64,000 bases of DNA from Pseudomonadota bacterium (GCA_023443095.1 JAEZVV010000071.1:1-64000); one strand, 5' to 3'; positions 8,934 to 18,318 are shown, numbered from the stretch's first letter. Program-made: numbers and translations. The notes: generated by a model from the sequence alone, not told the origin.

Positions 8934-9146
8934 ATGATTGAAGAGCTCGATGCACTGGCGGACCGGGTCCGCGAACTGACGCAGATGATTTACGCGCTGC
9001 GCACCGAGAATCAGGACCTGCGCGCTCGCTTGGCCACCCAGGACGTGGAGCTTGCCGCCATGCGTGGCCGCGTCGATGCGGCCGGCGCTCGGCTCGACAA
9101 GCTCATGTCGAGTCTGGCCGAGCCGGCCGCCCACCCCGAACCGTAA
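8934..9146 (+). CDS. ZapB-like small coiled-coil cell-division protein
   Basis: This 70-residue protein is mostly heptad-patterned alpha helix (MIEELDALADRVRELTQMI, then LRTENQDLRARLATQDVELAAM) with no hydrophobic segment. A short coiled-coil ORF directly before zapA is a recurrent proteobacterial arrangement annotated as a ZapB-like or TIGR02449-type protein. The spacing to zapA is 5 bp, so the two are co-translated. A role at the Z-ring is inferred from position and fold only. Confidence 0.75.
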   Translation: MIEELDALADRVRELTQMIYALRTENQDLRARLATQDVELAAMRGRVDAAGARLDKLMSSLAEPAAHPEP

Positions 9147-9151
9147 AACCG

Positions 9152-9451
9152 ATGGAACAGCTCAACGTCACCATCCTCGACCGCGAATACCGACTCGCCT
9201 GCACCGAGGAAGAGCGCCCCGCCCTGCTCGCCTGCGCTCGTTACGTCGACCAGAAGATGGCAACGATCCGTGACTCCGGGAAAGTCATGGGGTCCGATCG
9301 CATCGCGGTGATGGCCGCCCTCCAGATCGCGCACGAGATGTTCACCGCGCGTTCGGATGACGGGCTCGAGGTGGGCGAGTTGCGGCGACGCCTGCGCGAA
9401 CTCGTTTCGGCCTGCGACGAGGCCCTCGTCCCCCAGGAGAAACTCTTCTGA
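9152..9451 (+). CDS. zapA: Cell division protein ZapA
   Basis: ZapA is a small cytoplasmic protein that cross-links FtsZ filaments. The 99-residue sequence shows LNVTILDREYRLACTEEERPALLACARYVDQKM, matching the family's strand-strand-helix head, followed by DRIAVMAALQIAHEM and a C-terminal coiled coil. Length is typical. The gene lies directly before the 6S RNA gene, the same neighbourhood as in Escherichia coli (zapA-ssrS), which supports both calls. Confidence 0.93.
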   Translation: MEQLNVTILDREYRLACTEEERPALLACARYVDQKMATIRDSGKVMGSDRIAVMAALQIAHEMFTARSDDGLEVGELRRRLRELVSACDEALVPQEKLF

Positions 9452-9460
9452 TCCAGCCCC

Positions 9461-9490
9461 GCTCTGCAGGTACAATTGTTCCTGCAGAGC
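9461..9490. repeat. Perfect 10 bp inverted repeat between zapA and 6S RNA
   Basis: The arms GCTCTGCAGG and CCTGCAGAGC flank a 10-base loop that contains TACAAT, a 5/6 match to a -10 hexamer. It immediately precedes, and by two bases overlaps, a second hairpin. Its role is unknown; an operator, a processing site or part of the zapA terminator are all possible. Confidence 0.6.
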
Positions 9491-9525
9491 TGATTGGAAA
9501 GTCAGCGGTTTTCCAATCAGCTTTT
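9489..9525 (+). terminator. Hairpin with short T-run after zapA
   Basis: A 12 bp stem (GCTGATTGGAAA with TTTCCAATCAGC, 9 nt loop) is followed by TTTT. It is a plausible intrinsic terminator for zapBA, ending at the 5' boundary of the 6S RNA. Confidence 0.6.
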
Positions 9526-9703
9526 CCCTGCGGTGTTCGCGCAAAGGCCTATTGTTCCTTGAACCTATGCGCACTGCGCATGGTTGCGATCTCGACTTCG
9601 CGGTGCGCTCGGCACGCGATTGCTGAACCTAAGCGAGTCGGTAGTGACCACCCTGAACCCATGGTTCAGGACACGGGCCGGGCGGCACAGGCGGGGATCC
9701 CTA
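9523..9703 (+). ncRNA. ssrS: 6S RNA
   Basis: The segment after zapA resembles 6S RNA, which mimics an open promoter and sequesters sigma-70 RNA polymerase. The 5' end (CCCTGCGGTGTTCGCG) and the 3' part (CCTGAACCCATGGTTCAGG, then CACGGGCCGGGCGGCACAGG) parallel the E. coli 6S ends, including the CCTTGAACC/GGTTCAAGG hairpin and the GCGGCATC closing region. The two termini can form an imperfect closing stem (TCCCTGC with GCGGGGA). Position after zapA is the conserved one. Boundaries are uncertain by several bases. Confidence 0.85.
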
Positions 9704-9705
9704 CG

Positions 9706-9739
9706 ACGCCCAAGATGCGAGTTCATCTTGGGCGTTTTT
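9706..9739 (+). terminator. Intrinsic terminator of 6S RNA
   Basis: A 12 bp stem (ACGCCCAAGATG with CATCTTGGGCGT, 6-base loop) runs directly into five T residues. It lies just beyond the predicted 6S 3' end. Confidence 0.88.
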
Positions 9740-9812
9740 CTTGGTTGGACGCATCGAGTTGGCGATGCGCCCACCGCCAACCCGATGCGGTCGCCCTCCG
9801 GCCGCGCGCGCC

Positions 9813-10283
<471 letters not shown>

Positions 10284-10284
10284 A

Positions 10285-11109
10285 GTGGATCTGACCCTCA
10301 TCGCGCTCCTGCTTGCCCTGGGAGCGATGACCGGCTTTGCCGCCGGCCTGTTGGGAATCGGCGGCGGCATGCTGCTCACCCCGTTCCTGACCCTGATTCT
10401 GTCGACGCAGAACTTTCCCGAGCAACACGTGGTCCACGTGGCCATCGCGACTTCGCTCGCGACCATCTTGTTCACCTCGATCTCGTCGGTGCGGGCCCAT
10501 CATCAGCGAGGCGCGGTGTTGTGGAAGGTGGTATGGGCGGTCGCGCCCGGCATCCTGGTCGGCGCTCTGATCGGCGCCCAGATCGCCGGCCGCCTGCCGA
10601 CCTTCTGGATCGCGACGATCTTCGCCCTTTTCGTCGGCTTCTCGGCGCTGCAGATGCTGCGCGACCGCAAGCCCCATGCTGCGCGCCAGTTGCCTGGCGC
10701 GGCAGGCATGTTCGGCGCCGGCAACGGCATCGGCTTGATCTCGAGCCTGGTGGGCGCCGGCGGCGGCTTCATCTCGGTGCCCTTCATGGTCTGGTGCAAC
10801 GTGAAGATCCACAATGCAGTGGCGACCTCGGCCGCGCTGGGCTTTCCGATCGCAGCGGCCGGAACAGTGGGCTACATCATCGCCGGCTGGAACACCCCCG
10901 GCCTGCCCGGGCTGCCGCAGACGCTCGGCTTCATCTACCTGCCGGCCCTGATCACGGTAGTGACCACCAGCGTTCTGACCGCGCCGCTGGGGGCCAAGGT
11001 CGCCCACTCGATGGACACCAAGCCGCTCAAGCGCATCTTCGCCCTGGTGCTTTTCGTGCTGGCGAGCTACATGTTCTACAAGGCGGTGCAGGCCTTCAGC
11101 TCGCTGTAA
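10285..11109 (+). CDS. TauE/SafE family sulfite exporter-like permease
   Basis: The 274-residue protein has about eight hydrophobic segments. The family's duplicated motif is visible as FAAGLLGIGGGMLLTPFL in the first half and LVGAGGGFISVPFM in the second. Members export sulfite, sulfoacetate or related organosulfur anions, but substrate cannot be told from sequence. It starts with GTG one base after the EVE stop, suggesting coupling. Confidence 0.88.
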   Translation: MDLTLIALLLALGAMTGFAAGLLGIGGGMLLTPFLTLILSTQNFPEQHVVHVAIATSLATILFTSISSVRAHHQRGAVLWKVVWAVAPGILVGALIGAQIAGRLPTFWIATIFALFVGFSALQMLRDRKPHAARQLPGAAGMFGAGNGIGLISSLVGAGGGFISVPFMVWCNVKIHNAVATSAALGFPIAAAGTVGYIIAGWNTPGLPGLPQTLGFIYLPALITVVTTSVLTAPLGAKVAHSMDTKPLKRIFALVLFVLASYMFYKAVQAFSSL

Positions 11110-11121
11110 GCCGCTCGCGGC

Positions 11122-11958
11122 CTAAGGCACGGCGCCGCGCGGGGCGACTTGCGGCCGCTCGAGCGCCAGCTCCCGCCACATCGACGCGGCTTCGAGCACC
11201 AGACCGCGCTGCTCGAGAGCCAGCGCATACCGAGAACGCTCGGCCACGCTCGCCTTCGCTCCCGGCCGCGCCGCCTGCCATTGCGTCCGCTCGGCTGCGG
11301 ACAGGAGGCTGAACTCCGCCCTCGCCTCGCGCCGGGCCGAGCCATCGACCCAGCTGACCCGCCACAAATACGTTTCTTCAGCATTCAGGCGCAGCGTCGC
11401 CGGCGCCCTCCATTCGTGTTGCTCGGTCTCGGCCATGGCCACCACCAGACCATCGTCGTCGATCAACTCGAACCGGAAACGCGCCGCCGGCCCCGTCCAG
11501 CGAAACACCAGGCCCTCGCCCGTCATCACGGTGCCGCGCGGCTGCGCCAGGACCACCGTCGCCGCCGCCGCCCGCATCTTGACCGCCCCCTGCACCACCT
11601 GCTCGGGCACGAGTCGCAAGCTGCGCGAGGGCGGCGCCGGGCGCAGCTTGGCGCTCGCGCCCGGGTCCAAGGCTGCAATCCCGTCGGCGCGCACCTCGAA
11701 GCGGCCGGTGCCGCGCAAGTCCCACACCGCGTTGGCGTAACCCGCCACCACGTTCGCTCCCGGAGCGAGTCTGAGCACCGCGCCCGAAGGCAGCGTGTCG
11801 AGCATCTGCAGCGGCGCGTTGATGTCGCCGGTGCGCAGTTCGGCCTGGCCGCGGAGATCGAGCACCACCACAACCGGCCGCTCGAGCGCGACTCCCGCCG
11901 AACTCGCACACGCCAGCACTAGCCCCAGCCAGCCGCGCCCAACCCGCCCTATCGTCAT
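11122..11958 (-). CDS. Exported FecR-domain-like protein
   Basis: The 278-residue protein has an N-terminal signal peptide (about residues 1-24; LACASSAGVALE) and a FecR-like segment (GDINAPLQMLDTLPSGAVLRLAPGANV, then residues 95-155 with PRGTVMTGEGL). The C-terminal part resembles an Ig/fibronectin-like sandwich followed by a helical tail. FecR-like proteins of this type are often encoded beside CHASE2 cyclases, as here, where it lies 83 bp downstream of one on the same strand. It may act as a periplasmic accessory of that sensor; this is inference from context. Confidence 0.7.
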   Translation of the reverse strand: MTIGRVGRGWLGLVLACASSAGVALERPVVVVLDLRGQAELRTGDINAPLQMLDTLPSGAVLRLAPGANVVAGYANAVWDLRGTGRFEVRADGIAALDPGASAKLRPAPPSRSLRLVPEQVVQGAVKMRAAAATVVLAQPRGTVMTGEGLVFRWTGPAARFRFELIDDDGLVVAMAETEQHEWRAPATLRLNAEETYLWRVSWVDGSARREARAEFSLLSAAERTQWQAARPGAKASVAERSRYALALEQRGLVLEAASMWRELALERPQVAPRGAVP

Positions 11959-12041
11959 CGGTCCCTTCCTCCTTGCTGCGCGATGCTAGCCCGCTCCCCG
12001 CACCGATGCGTGCGCGCTTGCACCTTGCCGATGCCGAATTT

Positions 12042-13802
12042 TCACGTCCGCGCACCCCAGCCCATGACCCGCACCGGGCTGTGCCCCTTCAGTTCCACAT
12101 CGCCCAGATCGTCGAAACCCGCGGTTTCGATCCCAGCCTCGCTTAACGCTTCGCGCGTCAGCGCCAGCGCATACCCGCGCTCCTTGGCCACGTCCTGCAG
12201 GCGGGCCGCCACGTTCACCGCGTCGCCCAGCGCGGTGTAGTCCTTGCGGTCCGGCGAACCGAGGTCGCCGTATACGGCGTCGCCCGCGGCCACGCCCAGC
12301 GCCAGCTCCAGCGGTGGCTGCCCCTCGGCGACCAGTTCCTGATTGAGCTGATCGATCGCGGCGCACACCGCCCGGGCGGCAGCGACCGCGGCTCGCGCCG
12401 GGCGCTCGATCGCCTCGGGTGCGCCGAACATCACCATCAAACCGTCGCCGCGGAAGTTGTCTATGGTTCCGCCCTGGGCGTGGATCACCGGCGTGATCGC
12501 GGCGTAATAACGGTTGAGCAAAGCGAGCACGGTGTCGGGCGCAGCCCGCTCGGACAGACTGGTGAAGCCGCGCAAATCGGCGAACAGGAAAGCCAGGTGG
12601 CGCCGGCCGCCGCCGGCCGCGACCCGGCCGTCGAGAATCGCGCGCAGGACCTGCGGGCTGACGTAACCGCCGAAAGTCGACGTCAGCCGCCTCTGTTCGC
12701 GCCGGTGCAGGCGGGCGTCAAGCACGGTCCGCGCCGCCACCGCGACCCCGCCCGCCAGCCAGACCGGCCCCAGGAGCAGGACCCAGCCGGCCGGGATCAG
12801 GGCCCACAGCAAGACGAAGCTCGCCAGCATCGCTCCCGCCAGGCTCGCCCAGCGGCTTGCCTGGCCACCGACCGCCGCCAGCGCCGCGAAGCTCAGCACC
12901 AGCAAGCCCAGCACCGGCCACGGCACCGGGCGCAGGAATCCTCCCGCCAACAGGTTGCGCATGGCCTGGGCATGCACCAGCACTCCTGGCGGCGAGCTGA
13001 GCTTCGACTCCCAGGCCGCCAGGTTCACCGGCTGCGGCAGCCGATCGACAAAAGGCAGGACGCTGCCGAGCAGGACCACCCGTCCTTCGAGGCGGTCGCG
13101 CAAGCTGGCGCCATCACCGCGACGCTGGGCAGAGACCACGTCGTTCATTGGCAGGTAAGAAAAAACCGGCCCGATCGACCAGTCGATCCAGCCGGCGCCA
13201 GCCACCAGACCAAGCTTGTGGGCGGCCCGATCGATCAGGGTCGGCTCGCCACCGAGGCCCGGTTCAAAACGCCGCACGGCATGATCAGCATCGAGCGGAT
13301 AAAGCGCGGGTCCGGCCGCGTCGGCGCCCGCCGCCGCCAGCAGCGGAGGATGGATCGCCTGCAGCCGGCCGCTGGCATCGGGCTCGATCGCCAGCACCAA
13401 GCCGGTGGCCCGCGCCGCCGCCAGGGCCTGCATCAGGGTCAGGTCGTAACCGGGGCGAAGCGGCTCGGCCGAACGATCGGGCAACACGATGTCGAGCAGG
13501 ATCAGGCGGGGTCGGCCTGCCGCGAGTCCGGCCAGGGCGTCGGCCAACTCGCGGTGGATCAGGCCCAGGGGTTCGGCGGTGGAATCGAGCATGGCCTGAT
13601 CGAGCCCGACCACGACCACTTCGGGGGCGGAGCGCGGGCCTAAGGCACGCAGGCCGTGCATGGCGGCGTCGACCATGGGAACCGACGCCCGCTGCGCCCA
13701 TGGCGAGACCAGCATGGCCAGCCCCGCCAGTCCGCCCAACACGAATGCGAAAAGCGCCGCGCGCCGCAGCCGGCGCGTCAGCGCGCGAGTCTGCGCTGCC
13801 AT
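12042..13802 (-). CDS. CHASE2-domain adenylate/guanylate cyclase
   Basis: The 586-residue class III nucleotide cyclase has TM1 at about residues 14-33, a periplasmic CHASE2 sensor (VVVVGLDQAMLD, RLILLDIVLPDRS; about 45-330), three close TMs (about 335-410) and a C-terminal cyclase domain. Catalytic elements include FLFADLRGFTSLSE with the first metal Asp, DNFRGDGLMVMFG with the second, and GVAAGDAVYGDLGS. It should make cAMP or cGMP in response to an extracytoplasmic signal. I chose ATG 13802 because GGAGGA precedes it. The divergent gene is a Crp-type regulator, a likely cAMP effector. Confidence 0.88.
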   Translation of the reverse strand: MAAQTRALTRRLRRAALFAFVLGGLAGLAMLVSPWAQRASVPMVDAAMHGLRALGPRSAPEVVVVGLDQAMLDSTAEPLGLIHRELADALAGLAAGRPRLILLDIVLPDRSAEPLRPGYDLTLMQALAAARATGLVLAIEPDASGRLQAIHPPLLAAAGADAAGPALYPLDADHAVRRFEPGLGGEPTLIDRAAHKLGLVAGAGWIDWSIGPVFSYLPMNDVVSAQRRGDGASLRDRLEGRVVLLGSVLPFVDRLPQPVNLAAWESKLSSPPGVLVHAQAMRNLLAGGFLRPVPWPVLGLLVLSFAALAAVGGQASRWASLAGAMLASFVLLWALIPAGWVLLLGPVWLAGGVAVAARTVLDARLHRREQRRLTSTFGGYVSPQVLRAILDGRVAAGGGRRHLAFLFADLRGFTSLSERAAPDTVLALLNRYYAAITPVIHAQGGTIDNFRGDGLMVMFGAPEAIERPARAAVAAARAVCAAIDQLNQELVAEGQPPLELALGVAAGDAVYGDLGSPDRKDYTALGDAVNVAARLQDVAKERGYALALTREALSEAGIETAGFDDLGDVELKGHSPVRVMGWGART

Positions 13803-13922
13803 TCTTCCTCCCGCGCCCATTATGGCGGCTTGGAAAGCCCCGACGGGACGCGGATAATCCGCGCCGAGCGACACTGCCCAACAAACAACAGTCCGGCTGC
13901 CCCCACCGGCAAGGAGAAGACC

Positions 13923-14567
13923 ATGAGCCTCACGGAGCAGCACCTGGCTGCCATCGGCGACCCGATGGTTCGCGAACTCGCCGCACGCGGACAGCTGCGC
14001 AGCTTTCCCAAAAACGCGGTGATCATCAACGAAGGCGACAAGGGCGAGTCGTTGTTTGTGATCCTCAGCGGCCGGGTCAAGGTCTACGTCTCGGACGACG
14101 ACGGTCGCGAGATGATCCTCGACATCCACGGCGCAGGCGACTACGTGGGCGAGATGTCGCTCGACGGCCGGCCGCGTTCGGCCTCGGTGATGACGCTCGA
14201 CCCCAGCACCTGCTCCGTGGTCACGCGCGATGACTTGCGTGCCGCCATCGCCGCCAATCCCGATGTGGCGATGAGTCTCATCTCGACCTTGATCGAACGC
14301 GCCCGCGTCGCCACCGACAACGTGAAGAACCTGGCCCTGATGGACGTCTACGGCCGGGTCGCGCGCCTCCTGCTGCAGATCGCCAAGGAAGACGGCAGCG
14401 GCAAGCTGGTCGTGCCCGAACGCATGACCCAGCAAGACATCGCCGACCGCGTCGGCGCGTCGCGCGACATGATCAGCCGCATCTTCAAGGACCTCACCAT
14501 CGGCGGCTACGTGACGGTCGACAACCGCGTCATCACGATCAACCGCAAACCTCCCGCCCGCTGGTAG
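13923..14567 (+). CDS. Crp/Fnr family transcriptional regulator (Crp-like)
   Basis: The 214-residue protein has an N-terminal cyclic-nucleotide-binding domain and a C-terminal winged helix (MTQQDIADRVGASRDMISRIF). The phosphate-binding cassette reads GEMSLDGRPRSASV, with Glu77, Arg85 and Ser86 at the positions that contact cAMP in E. coli Crp. There are no N-terminal Fe-S cysteines, so it is not Fnr. AAGGAG precedes the start. It is divergent from the CHASE2 cyclase (120 bp between starts), so a local cAMP circuit is plausible but inferred. Confidence 0.9.
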   Translation: MSLTEQHLAAIGDPMVRELAARGQLRSFPKNAVIINEGDKGESLFVILSGRVKVYVSDDDGREMILDIHGAGDYVGEMSLDGRPRSASVMTLDPSTCSVVTRDDLRAAIAANPDVAMSLISTLIERARVATDNVKNLALMDVYGRVARLLLQIAKEDGSGKLVVPERMTQQDIADRVGASRDMISRIFKDLTIGGYVTVDNRVITINRKPPARW

Positions 14568-14577
14568 ACCCCGCGCG

Positions 14578-14599
14578 GCCTGTCCGATTTCCGACAGGC
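14578..14599 (+). terminator. Weak hairpin after the Crp-like gene
   Basis: A 7 bp stem GCCTGTC/GACAGGC with an 8-base loop begins 11 bp past the stop. There is no T-run, so a terminator role is only possible. Confidence 0.3.
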
Positions 14600-14687
14600 T
14601 GCAGGCCGAATGCCCGACTGCAGCGCCGCTGCCGGAACGCGATGATGCCCGTCATCAGCCGCACCGGCGGCGCGCCCAGGAGGGTCC

Positions 14688-15281
14688 ATGACGGCCTCGA
14701 CGCAATTGATCTACCCCGGCCGCAACGCGCCTTCGTGGCGGCCGGCGGCGGTTCCCGCCGTCGACAGCGCCGATGCCGTCTTCATCTTCCCCTACGATCC
14801 GGCCTGGCCGATCCGCTTCCGCATCGAAGCCCAGCTTCTGCGGGTCGTGCTGGCCGACCTGCAACCGCAAATCGAACACATCGGCAGCACGGCCGTGCCC
14901 GAGCTCGCCGCCAAACCGATCATCGACATCCTGGTGGGCGTGTCTTCGCTCGAGCGGTTCATGCGCCATGGAATGCGGCTGGCGAGCTACGGCTACGACT
15001 ATGTGCCCGCCTACGAAACCTCCCTGCCCAACCGGCGATTCTTCAAGCGGGTGGTCGACGGCGTGCGCACTCACCATGTCCATGTGGTGGAAGCCGGCGG
15101 CAAGGACTGGACCCGCTACCTGCAGTTCCGCGACAGCCTGCGGTCCAGCCCCGAGCTCGCTGCCGATTACGCCCGGCTCAAGCATCAACTGGCCTTGCGC
15201 CACCGTCATGACCGCGATGCCTACACCGCCGGCAAGAGCAGTTTCGTCGAACAGGCCCTGCTGACGCCGTCAGCGGCCTGA
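14688..15281 (+). CDS. GrpB family protein (UPF0157, nucleotidyltransferase-like)
   Basis: The 197-residue protein matches the GrpB/UPF0157 family, which has a nucleotidyltransferase-like fold: VFIFPYDPAWPIRF, IEHIGSTAVPELAAKPIIDILVGV (family core, with the acidic IDI pair), and THHVHVVEAGGKDWTRYLQFRD. The C-terminal helix has YARLKHQLAL and YTAGKSSFVE. Biochemical activity is unknown for most members. It stands alone, convergent with lgt. Confidence 0.85.
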   Translation: MTASTQLIYPGRNAPSWRPAAVPAVDSADAVFIFPYDPAWPIRFRIEAQLLRVVLADLQPQIEHIGSTAVPELAAKPIIDILVGVSSLERFMRHGMRLASYGYDYVPAYETSLPNRRFFKRVVDGVRTHHVHVVEAGGKDWTRYLQFRDSLRSSPELAADYARLKHQLALRHRHDRDAYTAGKSSFVEQALLTPSAA

Positions 15282-15307
15282 AACCAGCGACACCGGCCGA
15301 ACCAGGC

Positions 15308-16111
15308 TCAGGCCCCGGCGGGCTGGGCGCGGCGCCGGGCCCAGACGAACAGAGCCAGGCCCAGAACAATCATCGGCAGCGACAGCCACTGGCCTTGCGA
15401 TAGCCCCAGGGCACGCAGCCCCAGGTAGGCATCGGGTTCGCGTGCGAACTCGGCCAGGAAGCGGGCGATGCCGTAGCCGATCAGAAACAGGGCGGCGACA
15501 CTGCCGCGGGGCCGCGGCCGGATCGAATACAGCCACAGGACCACGAACAGCAGCAGGCCTTCGAGCCCGGCCTGGTAGAGCTGCGAAGGATGGCGCGGCA
15601 GGCCGTCGCCGGCCTGAGGAAACACCATCGCCCACGGCCAGGTGCTGGCGTCGGCCACCCGCCCCCACAACTCGCCGTTGATGAAGTTGCCGATCCGGCC
15701 CGCCATCAGGCCCAGAGGAACCAGCGGCGCGACGAAATCGGCGATCTGCCAGAACGGCTTGGCACGGGTACGGGCGAACCAGAGCATGGCGAGGACCACG
15801 CCGATGATGCCGCCGTGGGCGGCCATGCCGCCTTCCCAGACCTTGAAGATCGCGAGCGGGTTGGCAAAGTAGTAGGCCGGCTGATAGAAGAGAACAAAGC
15901 CGAGGCGGCCGCCGACGATCACTCCGATCACGCCGAAAAACAGCAGGTCCTCGACGTCACGCTTGCTCATGCCGCGCCAGGTCTGACGCGCGCGCCAGTT
16001 GCCCAGAAGCATGAAAAGCGCAAAACCGACCAGGTACATCAGGCCGTACCAGCGCACGGCCAGAGGGCCGATCTCGAAGGCGATGGGATTGAACTGCGGA
16101 TGAACGAGCAT
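15308..16111 (-). CDS. lgt: Prolipoprotein diacylglyceryl transferase Lgt
   Basis: Lgt transfers diacylglycerol from phosphatidylglycerol to the lipobox Cys of prolipoproteins in the inner membrane. The 267-residue protein has about seven TMs and the signature GLMAGRIGNFINGELWGRV, plus GGMAAHGGIIGVV and RHPSQLYQAGLEG. Start at 16111 gives the standard MLVHPQFNPIAFEIGP N-terminus. Length is normal. Confidence 0.95.
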   Translation of the reverse strand: MLVHPQFNPIAFEIGPLAVRWYGLMYLVGFALFMLLGNWRARQTWRGMSKRDVEDLLFFGVIGVIVGGRLGFVLFYQPAYYFANPLAIFKVWEGGMAAHGGIIGVVLAMLWFARTRAKPFWQIADFVAPLVPLGLMAGRIGNFINGELWGRVADASTWPWAMVFPQAGDGLPRHPSQLYQAGLEGLLLFVVLWLYSIRPRPRGSVAALFLIGYGIARFLAEFAREPDAYLGLRALGLSQGQWLSLPMIVLGLALFVWARRRAQPAGA

Positions 16112-16425
16112 GGGCGGTGGGCCGGAGCCGGGCTGATCGGAGCGGCCGCTATTATTGCGTACGAGTTCGCCGCCATCTCCTGCTCCCTCATCTCACCCCA
16201 GCCCGCAGAGCGCAGCCAGCTCCGGGGCAACTCCCAGCCCCCGCGCCGCGCCCTCCGCGGTCGACGCGCCGACGGGCTGTCGGGGCTTCCGGTTCGGCGG
16301 ACCGAGGTGGGGGATAATGGTTGCGTTGCCCAGAACACGGCTCAAGAGGTTGTCCGCATGGGCGCGCGAGGGGCTCTTACTCCCGGGGCCCGCTTCCCTT
16401 CCGCGATCTCACTTCAGAAACCACG
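16112..16425. other. Intergenic region between lgt and ilvD
   Basis: These 314 bp carry the leaders of the divergent lgt and ilvD genes. GATAAT at 16313-16318 is a 5/6 match to a -10 hexamer on the + strand, but no convincing -35 lies 17 bp upstream. I see no leader peptide, riboswitch or RNA gene. An upstream in-frame extension of ilvD to 16321 exists but lacks the family's start. Confidence 0.4.
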
Positions 16426-18285
16426 ATGCCTGCATACCGATCCAAGACCTCCACCGCCGGCCGCAACATGGCAGGGGCGCGCTCCCTCTGGCGCGCCACC
16501 GGCATGAAAGACGAAGATTTCTCCAAGCCCATCATTGCGGTGGTCAACTCCTTCACCCAGTTCGTGCCCGGGCACGTGCACCTGAAGGACCTGGGCCAGC
16601 TCGTCGCGCGCGAGATCGAGGCCGCCGGCGGCGTGGCCAAGGAGTTCAACACCATCGCGGTCGACGACGGCATCGCCATGGGACACGACGGCATGCTGTA
16701 TTCGCTGCCCAGCCGCGACATCATCGCCGACTCGGTCGAATACATGGTCAACGCGCACTGCGCCGACGCCATGGTGTGCATCTCCAACTGCGACAAGATC
16801 ACTCCCGGCATGCTCATGGCCGCGATGCGCCTGAACATTCCGGTGATCTTCGTCTCCGGCGGCCCCATGGAAGCCGGCAAGGCGCGCCTGGCCAACCCCG
16901 ACACCAAGGCGCTCGAGTTCAAGAAGCTCGACCTGGTCGACGCGATGGTGATCGCGGCCGACCAAGCCTATTCCGACGCCGACGTGGCCGAGGTCGAACG
17001 CTCGGCCTGCCCCACCTGCGGTTCGTGCTCGGGCATGTTCACGGCCAACTCGATGAACTGCCTGACCGAAGCGCTCGGCCTGTCTTTACCCGGCAACGGC
17101 ACCGTGGTCGCGACTCACGCCGACCGCGAGCAGCTCTTCAAGCGCGCCGGCCGCCGCATCGTCGAGCTGGCCCGCCAGTACTACGAGCAGGAAGACGAAC
17201 GCGTGTTGCCGCGTTCGGTGGGCTTTGCGGCCTTCGAAAACGCGATGACGCTCGACATCGCCATGGGCGGCTCGACCAACACCATCCTGCACCTGCTTGC
17301 GATCGCGCGCGAGGCCGGGATCGACTTCACCATGGCCGACATCGACCGCCTCTCGCGCGTCGTGCCGCAGCTGTGCAAGGTGGCGCCCAACACCAGCAAG
17401 TACCACATCGAGGACGTGCACCGCGCGGGCGGCATCATGGCCATCCTGGGCGAGCTCGACCGCGCCGGCAAGCTGCACACCGACGCACCCACCGTGCATG
17501 CCGCCACGCTCAAGGACGCGCTCGATCAGTGGGACATCGCCCGCACCCGGGACGAGGCCGTCAGAACCTTCTACCGGGCCGGTCCGGCCGGAGTCCCCTC
17601 GCAGGTGGCGTTCAGCCAGGCGACGCGCTGGCCCAGCATGGACCTCGACCGCGCCGAGGGCTGCATCCGCTCTTACGAACACGCCTACTCCAAGGAAGGC
17701 GGCCTGGCCGTGCTCACGGGCAACATCGCCCTAGACGGTTGCGTGGTCAAGACCGCCGGCGTCGACGAAAGCATCCTCGTGTTCGAGGGAACGGCGCACG
17801 TCACCGAATCGCAGGACGAGGCGGTGGAGAACATCCTCGGCGACAAGGTCAAGGCGGGCGACGTGGTGATCGTGCGTTACGAAGGCCCCAAGGGCGGCCC
17901 CGGCATGCAGGAGATGCTCTACCCCACCAGCTACATCAAGTCCAAGGGATTGGGCAAGGCCTGCGCGCTGCTGACCGACGGCCGCTTCTCGGGCGGCACC
18001 TCGGGCCTGTCAATCGGCCACTGCTCGCCCGAAGCGGCGGCCGGCGGCGCTATTGGCCTGGTGCGCGACGGCGACAGGATCCGCATCGACATCCCGAACC
18101 GCACGATCAACGTGCTGCTGTCGGACGATGAACTGGCACGCCGCCGCGAAGAGCAGAACGCCAAGGGCTGGAAGCCCGCCCGGCCTCGTCCGCGCAAGGT
18201 GTCGGCGGCGCTCAAGGCCTACGCCAAGCTGGTCATGTCGGCCGACAAGGGTGCGGTGCGCGACCCGGCGCTGCTCGACGACTGA
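16426..18285 (+). CDS. ilvD: Dihydroxy-acid dehydratase IlvD
   Basis: IlvD dehydrates 2,3-dihydroxy-isovalerate and its homologue in branched-chain amino acid synthesis. The 619-residue protein is full length. Fe-S cluster ligands are in CISNCDK and CPTCGSCSGMFTANSMNCL, and GRFSGGTSGLSIGH lies near the C-terminus. I chose ATG 16426, which begins MPAYRSKTSTAGRNMAGAR as in the family. It has its own terminator, which the downstream transposon has entered. Confidence 0.96.
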   Translation: MPAYRSKTSTAGRNMAGARSLWRATGMKDEDFSKPIIAVVNSFTQFVPGHVHLKDLGQLVAREIEAAGGVAKEFNTIAVDDGIAMGHDGMLYSLPSRDIIADSVEYMVNAHCADAMVCISNCDKITPGMLMAAMRLNIPVIFVSGGPMEAGKARLANPDTKALEFKKLDLVDAMVIAADQAYSDADVAEVERSACPTCGSCSGMFTANSMNCLTEALGLSLPGNGTVVATHADREQLFKRAGRRIVELARQYYEQEDERVLPRSVGFAAFENAMTLDIAMGGSTNTILHLLAIAREAGIDFTMADIDRLSRVVPQLCKVAPNTSKYHIEDVHRAGGIMAILGELDRAGKLHTDAPTVHAATLKDALDQWDIARTRDEAVRTFYRAGPAGVPSQVAFSQATRWPSMDLDRAEGCIRSYEHAYSKEGGLAVLTGNIALDGCVVKTAGVDESILVFEGTAHVTESQDEAVENILGDKVKAGDVVIVRYEGPKGGPGMQEMLYPTSYIKSKGLGKACALLTDGRFSGGTSGLSIGHCSPEAAAGGAIGLVRDGDRIRIDIPNRTINVLLSDDELARRREEQNAKGWKPARPRPRKVSAALKAYAKLVMSADKGAVRDPALLDD

Positions 18286-18318
18286 ACCTGCAGCGGGCCG
18301 CGTGCCCGCTGCATCCAG

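Noticed and set aside
8744..8935. 63-codon ORF on the - strand with a hydrophobic stretch, opposite the zapB-like leader.
   Set aside because: No ribosome site, it overlaps the zapB-like start, and the sequence matches no family I know.
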